Assembly: GCA_017311315.1 (NCBI GenBank)
Contig: CM029609.1
Coordinates: forward strand, 39,554,744-39,618,743
Direction: 5' to 3'
Origin: Dendrocalamus latiflorus
Lineage: Eukaryota > Streptophyta > Magnoliopsida > Poales > Poaceae
DNA length: 64,000 nucleotides
Under the pieces are notes generated by a model, which had not been told where the DNA came from, searched no databases, and saw only the letters and a program-made list of their open reading frames with translations. A program made the position numbers and the translations under genes. Shown here in pieces: positions 11,971 to 24,012 of this stretch (its first letter is position 1; the number at the start of each line of letters is the position of its first letter).

Positions 11971-13458
11971 ACAATCTCTCCCTTGATGAATACATTGACA
12001 AACACAGCAAAATCTCTTGACTGGGTTGAGTTTTGAAAGAAAAGTAAAATTTGCGAAAAGAAAGTTTCAAAGCTGTAGAGAAAATACAACAGAAAACTCC
12101 GACCCCCCCTCAATACAAGAGAGCAAATTAAGCAAATACATCAAATTTTCCTCCAATTTATCCTATATTTCTCCCCCTTTGGCAATATAATCATCAAGAA
12201 CTCCAAAGAGAGAGAAAATACTAAGAAGGAGCGATGAGAGTAAACATCCAGAAGCTTTGTAGATTATTCAAGCCACTATGCATTGATTTAAGAATTTAAC
12301 CAAACCACTTTTTTAATAGAGTCCTCTATAAAGTCATATATCATATAGAACTGTCAAAACTAGTCTTTAATATGATTAAGCAAATTAAATTAATGACAAG
12401 CATTTCAACATGATCAAAACCAATTAGAAGGAGCACAATGAGATATCACACCGAAAAGTGAAAGCCTAAAAGTGAATCAAACTTTAAATCTAGACGAGCT
12501 AGCAGTCTCATCTAACAACCTATTGCTCCACACTCAATTCTTAAGTATGTGGCATGCTTGTAGTATACTTATTTTCACGATAGCACACTAAGCATATTTA
12601 TTTTTATTTGTGCACTTTTTGTGCCTTTTCTTTTTATTTAACCATGACATACTTGAAACATACATCTTTTCAACTTTCTCTTTCTCATATTTTTTATAAC
12701 AAGCCAACTTGAGTGAACATAAAAGATTGCAATATGAAACATATGAACCTCATAGCTAAGATTTAAAATAAACTCACAATCAAGCTAATCTTTTAGATGA
12801 ACATCATAAATTACTATTTATAATCAATCTAGTCAAAATATTTCGCCATATCATATTTTAGTTCAAGTATAGTAAAATAATTTTAATCAGTCATGATCAA
12901 AGCTATACAATATATGAGTAAATATGATAAAGATATCTCTATAACTCATTTGATTTCAATGACTTGGACTTAAAGAATTATCTGACAAATATAATAAATA
13001 AAGTTTTTGAAATTTTTCAACAACAATCTTCCCCTTAGAATAACCCCAAAGAATGCAACACACCCAAATCACTTCGCAAAAGGGCAAGACGAGAAGAAAC
13101 AAGCAGTTTTAATAGAATAAGGCCAATCCGAAAATCTAACTCAACTAAGAGTTGGACAACATCACCTTTTTCACAAGGTCTCTTAGAAATTGAGATCACT
13201 TAGAAGTGAAAGTGAAGAACCATCAAGTGTTCCAATCAAGCAATGACATAAAAGACTTAGAACGCAATCAAGCCAATGTTCTCCATCCCGTGTTAGCAGT
13301 TTTTACATCACAAAAAGCATCGATCTCACAGTACTGTGGTTAGTGAAATAAGATTTAGGAACTTAGTACTATGACACACAACAAACAGGAGTAATAGCAG
13401 GCAATGATAAAAATTTAAGTGAAGAATTAACCATTGTCAAAATTTGATCAGATCGCTG
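11971..13458 (-). other. Non-coding 3' internal region of the copia-type element
   Basis: AT-rich with no conserved frame. On the minus strand it includes a GCCAAAGGGGGAG-type block (plus strand near 12,170-12,185), which is common in the region behind the coding part of SIRE-like grass copia elements. Pol would be expected to precede it but is absent. Confidence 0.5.
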
Positions 13459-13764
13459 TTAAAATTCGATCAGACCGCTGTTGAAAAGCTTGTCAAATTC
13501 TTTGTTGTTCTTCTTACCTTTAGCATCATCATTGTTGTGATCGTCGTCGTCATAACTCTCATATTCAACATCACTCAAATCAAGACGCTCAATAGCGGAT
13601 ATGATCTTTTCAGCAAACTTGCGATGGAGATTGCCACCTTTGGTACTGTTGCTCTTCAATGACTGACGATGATGGTTCTTGTTTTCCTTGATAACCTTCC
13701 CCTTGAGCTTGGGGCAGTCCATCTTAATATGGCCTGGCTCGCCACACTCACAGCATCTGATCAT
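13459..13764 (-). pseudogene. Copia gag fragment with CCHC zinc knuckle
   Basis: A minus-strand frame opens with a zinc knuckle (CCECGEPGHIKMDCPKLKGK, spacing C-x2-C-x4-H-x4-C) and continues into a Lys/Asp-rich tail with a run of acidic residues. This is the nucleic-acid-binding end of a gag polyprotein, which packages element RNA. The N-terminal part of the same gag lies at 26.13-26.77 kb, on the far side of the inserted solo LTR. No protease or integrase frame follows. The fragment is not functional by itself. Confidence 0.75.
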
Positions 13765-15844
13765 GCCTGAAGTGCCTCCTTACTTTCTCATCCTCTTGTT
13801 GTTGAGTGCATTGGATGCATGTGAGGAGTTCAACACTATATCCTCTTCAGGGAGTTACTCGAATTGTTCTTCTAAAAAAGAAGACAAAGAAACACAAGAC
13901 AAAGAACTCGACGAATGTTGGATCCCGGAGCAACAACTCCGAAACCCTCTGTGTAAATCGCACTAGTTCAGGAACAGTTAGTGCACACAGTAGAACAAAG
14001 ATACATATCAAGCATAAATGACCAACTATATTAAATAAAAGAGTACGACCTTATGACCAAGTCTTACATTAGGATTATTAATAACACAAATAAAGGAAAT
14101 AACAGTGGAAACAAGCTGATAAATAGCGAAGCCCGACAGCCTGCCCACAGGCAAACAACTGTAAGGCGCGGTCTACTCATCCAGGTTATCACCATAGTCG
14201 AAGTCATCCTCCTTTGAGAGGAGATAGTAAGGTGAGTACAAAATTGTACTCTACAAGTCACACGGAATATGCAATATAATGATAAAGGCAACAAAGAAAG
14301 GCATATAGGGTTATTTGAGCATAAAACAACAATTAATGAAATACAGTAATTATATTGAAATTGTTGAATTTAATACAGTAGGTAAAAACAAAACTGTAAA
14401 TGAAATTAATACCGTTAGTGCAGGCTCCGACCAAACACTAACCTAATCACGGGCATCCCACCTGGATCATCTTTTCCAAAAGATCTCTTATGGATCCCAT
14501 CCATCTACAAGGTTTCCATAAACCATTTTGAAAACAAAGTCTAATCCGTGAAAAACCTTACTCAACATGCACATGACCGTGGGCACGGCTATATAAGATA
14601 GATTATACACTCTGCAGAGATTGTACAGCTTTACCCACAAGACATAATCATCCCATATTGCCACCAGATGAACACACTACCTTTGGTGTGCGGCGAGGAG
14701 ATCATGACAAGGCCTTTACAATGCAAAGCTTTCAACCTGGCCAAGCTAACTCTAAGGTTTCACCCAGTAAGGAATCCACCAGACTGGGACCCCCTCTTGA
14801 GCCGAGTGAGACTTCTTATGGCCTATGCCATGCTCACTTTCAACCTACGACATGACTCAGGTTGGGACCCACAAATTAATCAGCCAGGACTGTCCCATAC
14901 CAGCCTTATGGTAGTACGATAGGGCTTTACAACAGTAGCTCACAGACCGGTCTTTAATTGACTTAAGCTCAACCATATACCCTCTGTGCCCGACAATTAA
15001 CACTGTGTCACCAAACAACAGTGCATGTTTGCACCCACCACCTAATCATTAGCCTAAGTCTAAGCCAAATTTTATATTTTATTTTAAAATATTTCGTAAT
15101 ATTTCTTGACTCTCCGAAGTCAAGAATATATTTGTAAAGCTTATCATTTTATGTGAAAAGTTTAGCCCAAAATAAAGATTATGTTTAAGCAGGTCTAAGC
15201 ATTTGATATAAAATTCTCTATTGCATACTAGTATACTAACTAGAATTTTATTCTAGGGTGACAAGGTATAATGTTGCATAAGATCAAAGGTGTCAATAAC
15301 AATTAGGGATTAACTAAGTTTAAAACTGGAATTGAAATACTTGAATAAACATATGCATGCAATATAATTTAAATCAACATAATTTTATTTATAAACTGGG
15401 ATCAATATAATCAAGGTGTATGACTTGCCTTACTCCACAGTTTGGTGTGAATCGTCGTCGAGGAATTCTTCCGAATTATCATAGTCTACACGTGAAAATA
15501 ACCTACCAAATTCAAATAAAATTGAAATAAATTCAAATAAACTCTAAAAATTTAAATTAAGGGCATAAATGGATAGATTGGAATTTTTATGAATTTAGGA
15601 ATTTGAACAGGCTCAATCGGAGTTAGGACGAAGGAAAACGGGCTCTCGGAAGTTTAAAATCAGAGAAAAGAAAAAGGCTAATTTTCTGGAATTATTTTTT
15701 TTGAAGGAAAATGGATTTATGGCGTCAGCCCTGGGATTTTATTTTTGGCTAAATTATTTTTATAAAGGAAAATCAGGTTTATGAAATCAGCATGATGTTA
15801 GTCCTGATTGATTTTTTTCAGACCAGAGACTGACAGGTGGGCCC

Positions 15845-15853
15845 TGGTCTATG
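15845..15853. repeat. Left target-site duplication of MULE1
   Basis: TGGTCTATG, identical to 24,872-24,880 on the far side of MULE1. Nine bases is the normal duplication length for MULEs. Confidence 0.9.
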
Positions 15854-16100
15854 GAATTTTGGACACATCTGGCCCTGTAGACGCCCAAAATTCCGCATCT
15901 GGCCCCCATTGCGCAAAAATTCCAAAACTAGCACCCGCCCGACCGTGCGTCTCTGCCGTGCCGCCACGTGTCCTGGTCGTGCGGTGTGGTACCGCACGAC
16001 CGCACTGTTCACGAGTCGTGCGGTACCACACCGCACGACCGCCCTGCCTACCCGCCCGAGCGCGCGACCTCCCCCTCCGACCGCGTGACTGCTCTGCCCG
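15854..16100 (+). repeat. Left TIR of MULE1 with hairpin motifs
   Basis: Matches the right TIR (24,610-24,871) in inverted orientation over about 250 bp, with few mismatches in the outer 100 bp. Two 25-bp palindromes, arms GTCGTGCGGT and ACCGCACGAC around a 5-bp loop, lie at 15,976-16,000 and 16,015-16,039. They and the following CGACCGCG-type repeats are plausible transposase-binding or regulatory motifs (inference). Confidence 0.85.
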
Positions 16101-16461
16101 ACCGCGAGAATCTCTGCCGACCGCGCGACCTCCCCCTCCGGCCGCACGTCTCTTTGATGTCTCATCCGTCCGCCGAAAGCATTGCACACTGGCTTTTTTT
16201 GATGCCGCTGGCACACGCGTCTGCAACCCGGTTGCATGGCCCCTCCACATGACTGATGAATGCATGTTTAAATGCCTTGAACAACAGATGCATACGATAC
16301 AGGAAGCTCATTTGCATTTGGAGTGAAGACCGAGCGAGAGCGAGGAAGGCAGTGAAGGAAAGTGAGGAGTGAAAACACAAAGGTTTGAGTTGTCTTCGTT
16401 TGGAATCAGCGGATTTGGCAAGTACAAAAGTTGTAGATCATCTCGTGAGCTTCAAGAAGAG

Positions 16462-17334
16462 GTAAGTTTTATGCCCGTGCAACTATAATTTTATGTATGT
16501 TATTAGGCTAGAATTAAGCAAACCATCTTGTGTTACTGTTATTTTATGTCAATGTTTGATACGCTATGTATGTATAGCAAATCTACCATATGTTAGGCAT
16601 GATGTATTGTAGTGTATGTAGTGTTTTCCTTTTTTTGTGAACATACGTACTGTAATGTAGTTTCATTTAGGTGGAAAGTATGAACTTGTAGTGTGTAGAC
16701 ATTGAGAAAATACATATTTATGTTAGAGCATTTGTAGGTGATAACAATAGTAGGAGGATTAGAAACATATGATTAGTACGCTTAGGGAAGAACTACATAC
16801 AGTGTGGTAGGTGGTAAAAATAAATTAGAAATAAATTTGATAGATTAGAATTAAAATATAATAACAGTAATACAAAGTTATAGTACAATTACATAAAGAC
16901 TATATTAAGTAAAAGTTAGAAAAGATTGTAGTATAATAATGTTGTACTTTTATGTTGAAGTTACGTATTGTAATGTAGTTAGTTATTGGTGAACATATGT
17001 GCTTACATGTGTAGGTGTTGAAAAAGTAAATATTTATGTTGGAGCATTTGTAGGTGCTAGCAACCGTAGTTAGATTAGACACAATTTGTATAATTAGTAG
17101 GCTTAGTGAATGACCGTAGTATGAAGGTCATTTGATGGAAATAAAAATGAAATGAATATGTAATTTGATGTATGTTACAATTTGAAAGTAAAATAGTTAG
17201 AAATAAATTGTAGATTTAGAAATACAAACCAAATACTAATCGAAACTGTTAATGTTATAATGGGGTAGTGGGTGTTTGATGGTACGATTGTTACATGCTG
17301 TGTACTAAAATGGTTGATTATTCACTTATGTTAG
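16462..17334 (+). other. Predicted 5'UTR intron of the MULE1 transposase gene
   Basis: A donor AGAAGAG/GTAAGTTTT at 16,461/16,462 and an acceptor TTATGTTAG ending at 17,334 bracket AT-rich non-coding DNA. The start codon of the transposase comes 7 bases after the acceptor. Inside the intron a segment of about 80 bp is repeated (16,710-16,790 and 17,020-17,110, GAGCATTTGTAGGTG). MULE2 has the same intron-then-ATG arrangement. Confidence 0.6.
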
Positions 17335-17341
17335 GTACGCA

Positions 17342-19763
17342 ATGGCTGGCATTCAAGATTTGTTCGTGTTTTATGGGAGTGGTCTCGTACGCGATGGGGC
17401 GTATGGGGCGGACCTGTCAAATTGCGACCGGACTGTGGAGAGGGCAGAATCATTCGCACATGGTTGGTTCGGATGCTGCTAGTGGAGATGTAGAGCCTGG
17501 GTTCATCTCCAGCGGTCATGAAGACGCTTCTGCGGGAGAACATGTGGGCGAGGAAGTGGGTGATGAAGACCTCAGGAGGCGTGCGGAGAATTTCCAGGCC
17601 AACGAAGGTGTGGACAAGAGGTGGTGGGCCGCCCGCATTGATTGTCATGAGTACCTTAGGGACCAGGTGGAAGAAGTGGGCAGCGAGGAGGACGAGGAGG
17701 TGGAAACAGACAGTTCTGGAGAGGACGAGGATGGCGAAGCTGCAACTGGAGGGGTGGTAGGTCGTGTTATGACCACGGACGGTGCGTACGTGTCGTCCAG
17801 ACTCGACGACAACGCAGCGGCAGCCCTAGTTCTGCCACAGGCGGAGGAGGGAGAATGGGGGTTCAGCGAGGCTGCACTCATTTTGGGGCAGTGCTTCCGT
17901 AGTAAGAGTGCTGTGCAGCAGGCTATTGCTAGACATGCCGTCAACATAAGCCGGACGTATCGGGTGCATAGGTCAAACCCGGACACGTACATTGTGAAGT
18001 GTGTCGACGGGTCCTGTCCTGGCAAAGTTCGTGCACAGCGGTACAAGGGCGTTGGCACGGAGTTCCGGATAACGGTGCTGCAAGATCACAGTTGCGAGCT
18101 TGCGGGGCCTGTACATAGGCACCGCAACATGACATCATCGTATGTTGCGGAGCTGGTCACCCACCTCATCCAGGCGGATGTGTCCATTTCCCCGAAGGTT
18201 CTAATGGCAGAAGTAGCAAACACGGTGGGATTCGAAGTGAGCTACAAGAAGGTATGGCAGGCCAAGCGAAAGGTGTTGCACCATATGTATAGGACATACG
18301 AGGAGGCGTACTACCTGGTCCCAAGAATGCTGCAGCAAATTGCACAATTAAACCCAGGGACGTACATAAACAAACATGAGAGGGTTCATCCTACGGAGGT
18401 CCCAAATTGTTTCATACTTGACAAAGTGTTTTGGGCCTTCCATCAGGCGATACAAGGTTTTAGATGGTGCCGTCCGGTGCTAACTATAGATGGGACGTTC
18501 CTATCCGGTAAGTACAAGGGTACTATCCTCACCGCAGTTGCAGCTGATGCAAATGACCAGTTACTCCCAGTGGCATTTGCAATTGTGGAGAATGAGAATA
18601 CGGATAGTTGGCTTTGGTTTCTTGCCAATGTGAAGCATGCCATAGTGCAAGATCGCCTTGAAGTGTGTGTCATCTCCGACCGCAATGCAGGCTTGCTGTC
18701 AGCGTTGCGAACGTTGCAGAATGGAACGCAGCCTCCCTTCCAGTGGAGTGATGTGAAGAACCGTTGGTGCATGAGGCATATTGCAGTGAACTTCCACAGA
18801 AGGTTCCGTAGTAAGGACCTAATGAAGATGTTGAAGAAGCTATGCATGCAGAACCAGAAGCGAAAGTTCAACACCTTGTGGAGGCAGCTCGATTAGGAGG
18901 CTACCAAGCATGTGCATACAGAAGCAGGGGTCGTGGAGGGGGGCTCCACAAGAGTCGGGGTATTCACACAATGGGTTCAGTCCAATGCACCTGACTTGAA
19001 AATGTGGTTTTTGTTGCACGACACCGGTGGGGCAAGGTATGGGATCATGACAACCAACATGTCCGAGATTTACAATGGTGTCTTGAAGAGTGTCAGATCC
19101 CTGCCGATCACGGCAACCGTGGGCAAGAGTTGGAACCGTACCGTCGGGTACTTTGTGAATAGAGCCATGATGGCGAAGAAGCACTTGGACGAAAACAAGC
19201 AATACTCTGAGGTCATGCAGGCCTTCATGGATAGGAAGATGGAGAAGGGTCGATCTCACATTGCTCAGCCCATTGATGGCTTAAGGAGGAAGTTTGAGGT
19301 CCGCCTCAGGTAGAAGTATGTCATGGGTCACATTAGAGGGGAGCGCAAGCAGGTATGCACGATTGATGATAAAGCATCTTGCACCTGCAACAAGCCCCAA
19401 CTTCTGCACAAGCCATGCTCCCATGTGTACGCGGCCTGCGTTGTATGGCACCAGGCGTTGACACAGTACATCTCAAAGTACTACGACATGCAGCACTTGT
19501 ATGCAACCTGGAGTGCAGAGTTCCATTCCTACGGGGTAGACATGCACTACAGGGAATTATGGCCAGGGGAGATAAAGTGGGTGCCCAACGATACACTGAA
19601 GCATGTCGGTCGTGGAAGACGACAAAGCCATCGCATCCGCAATGATATGGATGACAGCCAGCGAGGGGATCGTGTTCGGCACCCGAAGTATAGGCTATGC
19701 AAGTTGATTGGCCACTCCCTCAGCTAGTGCCCAAACAGGCCGACATCAAGCAACTCTCCGTAG
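17342..19763 (+). pseudogene. mudrA-like: MURA-type transposase (SWIM finger, decayed zinc knuckle), broken
   Basis: The product would cut and join element ends in the nucleus. The family-like N-terminus starts at ATG 17,342 (MAGIQDLFVFYGSGL..., aligning with VYYGAGTIREG of MULE2) and needs a frame change near 17,460 to join the main frame. Then come an acidic stretch, a MuDR N-terminal domain (FRSKSAVQQAIARHA; near 17,890-18,100) and the MULE DDE domain: Asp at 18,489 (IDGTF), Asp at 18,678 (ISDRNAG) and Glu at 19,065 (MSEIYNG). A SWIM finger (CTCNK...PCSH) is at 19,380-19,424. In-frame TAG codons lie at 18,894, 19,311 and 19,725. The last falls in the C-terminal zinc knuckle, whose first Cys is also replaced by Tyr. 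Not functional as it stands. Confidence 0.9.
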
Positions 19764-20082
19764 TACCAACCACAATGTTTTCTTGTACCCATTGTTGCTT
19801 CCATGTGTTGTGTGCGTTGCGATGTACCCTGCATTATTCAGGAGGTGTACGCTCCATTGTTGGCTCCATGTATCTATGTCATGCACATTACCATGTTATG
19901 TATGTTTTCGTACATTCCATATGTTTCCTTGTCGTGTGGGTCATATTCGTATGCACATTTTATGTATGTTTTGGTACATTCCATACGTTTCCCTGTCGTT
20001 ACATTTGTTGTTAATTATGTTGTCATTTGTTGCACATTTTGTTATAAATTTAGACTCACTTGTTATCCTTCTTTGGCAGGAC
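19764..20082 (+). other. Spacer and probable 5'UTR intron before the PMD gene
   Basis: Imperfect repeats of CATTCCATA(T/C)GTTTCC(C/T)TGTCGT occur near 19,913 and 19,977. The stretch ends with a good acceptor (TCTTTGGCAG, AG at 20,078-20,079) 3 bases before the PMD start codon, again the intron-then-ATG layout. No separate gene is supported. Confidence 0.5.
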
Positions 20083-21916
20083 ATGGCGTTCGAGTTGCTA
20101 GACCCCCGTTGGGATGAGCACCACCGATGCCATGCGTGGTCGTCGGGAGACACACAAGGGCCTCCTTGCTTCGTCCTTAGGGGCCCCCGAGAGAACTGGC
20201 GTCTCGACTAGCGGTACATCCCACTACTGCGGGACACCGGGCTGTTGCCCATTGCCCGCATGTTGGATCTACCGCATGCGTTCCAGTATGATGCGCCGCT
20301 GCTGTCCGCTCTCGTTGATCGATGGAGGCCGGAGACTCACAGCTTCCACTTCCGGTGGAGGGAGATGATGGTTACTCTGCAGGACGTGACGATGCTTACA
20401 GGTCTACCCGTCCGTGGTGCTGCTGTAGTGCCATCCCAAAGGCAGCAGATTGGAAGGTCCGTCTGGTCACCGGTTCGGTCATCCGATCCCAGACAACGCA
20501 GCTGGTGTGCCACATGGATGGCTTCGTCGGTACATGACCTGTCCTGGACACGCACATGAGGAGGAGGTGCGGACACACTTTGTTGCATACCTGCTATATC
20601 TGTTCAGGTGGGTCTTGTTCTCTAGCACCACTGGAGACTCCGTGCAGCCTAGCTACATACACCTACCAGAGTCCTTAGCGGATGGCTGGCCTAGTCAGGT
20701 GCCACAGTATAGCTGGGGATCAGCAGTTCTTAGCGCCACATACCGAGGCTTGTGTGACGTCTCGCGGCGCAGCGCGGCCAGCGAGCCGATCCTAGCCGTC
20801 TGCTAAATTCTCCTTCAGTTGTGGTCGTGGGAAACTTCCCCATTGGCAGACCTTACTTTGGTCGTGTTGTGCACCCTTATGACCTCAGCCCGCAGTTCTA
20901 CGGCCTCGGTGGTGGCGATGACCCCGTTGATGGGCCCACAATGGGTACACGTTGGACACATGGTCAATTGAGGTGGGCTAGGCACAGACCGAGAAGTGCG
21001 TACATGGATTTCCACAACAGGTTCAAGATTCTGCACGAGGCCGACATAGTCTGGTGGCCATAGACTCCACGATTCATTATGGACACGGCCCCCACGCGTT
21101 ATCATCTCAGTGCGGGCAGGATCACAGGTACTGGTTGATGACCTGCCACTTGGTGTTCTCGCACTGCGCTTCGGACCGGCGGTTGGACAATTGCCAACTA
21201 TTTGTTCATCCACTCAATTGCCATTTATGTCTAACCATATGTTCTTCTTGCAGCAATTGCGACAGGATAGCTCGTTGCTATAGCCATCGTCATCACGGAG
21301 GGCGACGGTGGAGCAAGCGCGCTCTCCAGGCCGACGGGGGCCCACTCCAGAGAGCGACCCTGACTCGGCGCAGCAACCAGAGGGGGCGATGCCCTCGTTC
21401 ACCCCTAGCGTGCAGTTCAACCTACAAGACCGGGACAGGTGGTTTGGGCAGACCTATCAAGGATACACATCGCAGGAGTACATGCGCGACTACCCGTCGA
21501 CATCGTCATTTCGACAGCCACATACCCCGGTATGCACTAATGTATTAAGCTAAACATGTCTATTTCAAAGCCATCTAATCACACTGGCAAAAAATGCAGG
21601 TTTACTCGGAGCAACAGGGCCATGACGTTCACGGTGGGTCATCGGCTATTCAGAGTACCCAGGTAAATGCCTTGTGATATTAAGATTCATTACAAACATC
21701 GCTGCCCATGTCCTAATTCACCTGTACCATCTCAGCAGCCCATAGACCCCTCGTCGACCGAATGGCTGGGCTCTATTTTCGGGCCACCAACGCAAGACCC
21801 CACGCAGCCGTACGCAGTCCTCCCAGTATGACCTTCGAGATGCACCGCACTCGCCTACCCGGTTCACCTTCTCGGAGGATCACATACGACGTCCGAGGAG
21901 ACGACGAGATTCATAA
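20083..21916 (+). pseudogene. Plant mobile domain (PMD, aminotransferase-like) protein, broken
   Basis: PMD proteins (the MAIN/MAIL1 relatives of plants) occur both as host proteins and in transposons. Their molecular activity is not settled. Here the domain spans 20,083-21,190: LLDPRWDEHH, a TAG at 20,209 in front of RYIPLLRDTGLLPIARM, then LLSALVDRWRPETHSFHF and TLQDVTMLTGLP. A frame change before 20,560 leads to HFVAYLLYLFRWVLF and YSWGSAVLSATYRGL, a TAA lies near 20,803, and another frame change leads to FPIGRPYFG. The Pro-rich tail appears split by small introns (donor 21,531, acceptor 21,599; donor 21,663, acceptor 21,735) and ends in a basic HIRRPRRRRDS, nuclear-signal-like, before TAA at 21,914. 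Several disablements make this a pseudogene. Confidence 0.85.
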
Positions 21917-22019
21917 TGAGTTTATTGTACTTCAGATTGTGTAACGTCGCATGATTTCCTGTGTTCGTACTGTTCTGTGCTTATAAAATTATTTGAACTA
22001 CAATTAAGGCTTCATTCCA

Positions 22020-22866
22020 ATATGACAAGTATGCACGCATGTGGGCGTGACAAAAGAGGGCAGCTTTGCGTGTAGACGTGACAAAAGAGGGCAGCTTTGC
22101 ACAGAGACGTGACAAAAGAGGGCAGCTTTGCTCAGTGAGATGACAAAATATGCCAGCTTTGCGCAGTGAGATGACAAAACGGGGCAGCTTTGCTCAGTTA
22201 CATGACAAAAGAGGCCAGCTTTGCCCAGTGATATGACAAAAGAGTACAGCTTTGCGCAAGGACATGACAAAACAGGCCAGCTTTACCCAATGAAACGACA
22301 AAACGGGGCAGCTTTGCTCAGTTAGATGACAACAGACTACAGCTTTGCGTAGTGACCTGACATAACGGGGCAGCTTTGCTCAGTGAGATGACAAAAGACA
22401 GTAGCTTTGTGTAGTGACATGATAAAAGAGGCCAGCTTTGCTCAGTGAGATGACAAAAGAGGGCAGCTTTGCTCAGTGACATGAGAAAAGAGGCCAGCTT
22501 TGCTCAGTGACATGACAAAACAGGGCAGCTTTACGCAGTGAGATAACATAATAGGACAGCTTTGCTCAGTGAGATGACAAAATAGACTAGCTTTGCTCAG
22601 TGAGACGACCAAAGAGGGCAGCTTTGCGCAGTGAGATAACAGAATAGGGCAGCTTTGCTCAGTGAGATGACAAAATAGGCCAGCTTTGCTCAGTGAGATG
22701 ACTAAAGAGGGCAGCTTTGCGCAGTGAGATAACATAATAGGGCAGCTTTGCTCAGTGAGATGACAAAATAGGCCAGCTTTGCTCAGTGAGATGATAAAAG
22801 AGGGCAGCTTTGTGCAGAGACATGACAAAAGAGAGGACCTTTGCCAGGTGACATGACAAAAGAGGG
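22020..22866. repeat. 31-bp minisatellite, about 27 copies
   Basis: The unit is ATGACAAAAGAGG followed by GCAGCTTTGCTCAGTG-like sequence. Copies vary mainly at the AGAGGG/ACGGGG/ATAGGC position. The array sits between the PMD and GRF genes. Because 31 is not a multiple of 3, open minus-strand frames of 88 and 128 codons appear by chance and are not genes. A decayed array of the same unit is in MULE2 at 56,120-56,275. Confidence 0.95.
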
Positions 22867-22974
22867 CTATAAATCACATGCCTACCCTTTGGCTTATAAA
22901 ATGAGCTGCAATGAATCTACAAGAGAACACTACACAATCTAACACTGCATCATACCTTTCTTCTCCACATCGAG

Positions 22975-23805
22975 ATGAACAACAAGAATCTAAAGGAATG
23001 GCAAAAATTCGCGGACAACATAAATGAGAAAATTAGGAAGGCTAGGGAGGAGTCCCGCAAGAAGGCAGAAAGGGCTGCGGCGGCTCGCGAGGAACAAGGG
23101 TTGCTGTGGCTACGAGGTCAACTCCCCCGGCTTGCGAGGAACAAGCAAGGGCTGCTGCGGCTACGAGGTCAGCTCCCCGCAATGAGCGGCCGAGTAGCAA
23201 CAACCCCATCCCGGACGTCCCCACCGAGCGTTCGCCGCAACTCCCACCTGAGGGGGGAGACACCCCCCTTTGTTGGTGCGGGGACACGTGCAAGTTCTTC
23301 AAGTCTAAGCGCCGCATCAGCCTAGGTATGCGTTACTGGGGTTGCGCAAACTACTCCAGTGACTACCCCAACCGGCGTTTTGACACCGCAACCTATCGGC
23401 AGCCGGTAACGACCACATGCACCATTTTCCCCTACCTTTTCTCCTTCACAGCATGCACTAACAATCTCTCCCCTGTATTTACAGTCTCCGGAGCCCCTGT
23501 GTGGCTACCACAAATGGATCGATCTTGAGATCCACCCTGTGGACCAATGGACCCTCGACTTCGAGGAGTGGAATGTCACACGGGACAAAGAGTTGCTGGA
23601 GGAGGAGCACCGTAAGAACGAGCACACCCCGCGTATACAACGCGAGACACAAGCTCATCTCCAAGCGTGCACGCGTAGGGAGCGGGAGGCTCGCGAGATG
23701 GAGCACGAGAGAAAGAGGGAAATGGCGGCTAAGGCAAAAGAGACCGCGGAGGAGTTCAACGCCGAGCGGGCAAGGAAGGGAAAGTGGCCCCGGTCTACAC
23801 AGTAG
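22975..23805 (+). pseudogene. GRF-type zinc-finger / coiled-coil protein of MULE1, frameshifted
   Basis: Likely structure: exon 1 22,975-23,405, intron with donor GTAACG at 23,406 and acceptor TTTACAG ending at 23,484, exon 2 23,485-23,805, with phase 0 at the junction. Exon 1 opens MNNKNLKEWQKF and is rich in charged residues. The GRF finger follows in another frame (PLCWCGDTCKFFKSKRR, then RYWGCANY), so an indel near 23,095 breaks the gene. That site coincides with an imperfect duplication of about 55 bp (GCGAGGAACAAG start). Exon 2 gives SPEPLCGYHKWIDLE, which completes the finger, then a long Glu/Arg-rich helix predicted to be a coiled coil and a basic end. GRF fingers bind nucleic acid in other proteins; the role here is unknown. 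Confidence 0.75.
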
Positions 23806-24012
23806 GTCGTTCGCGCAGTTGGGTAGGTTAGTTGCTTATCGTGCTATATGTTATGCATGTAATAAAAATGTACGCGGCATGTTACTCCCAGCTGTATTAT
23901 GAAGTTTATTATCTTGTCTTTTCGCATTCCATGATTGTTAGTGCAAAGCTAACATTACAACTACAAACTATCATTACAACTTCATCAGATTTTATTATCT
24001 CCCAGCTGTATT

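Noticed and set aside
15808..16326. 172- and 139-codon frames, rich in Arg/Pro, at the left end of MULE1
   Set aside because: They run across the GC-rich TIR, and the mirror-image TIR at 24.6-24.9 kb gives the same peptides on the other strand, so they are repeat artefacts.
22004..22828. Minus-strand frames of 88 and 128 codons with repeated CHLTEQSCPI-type peptides
   Set aside because: They are translations of the 31-bp minisatellite. The unit length gives an open 93-bp superperiod by chance.
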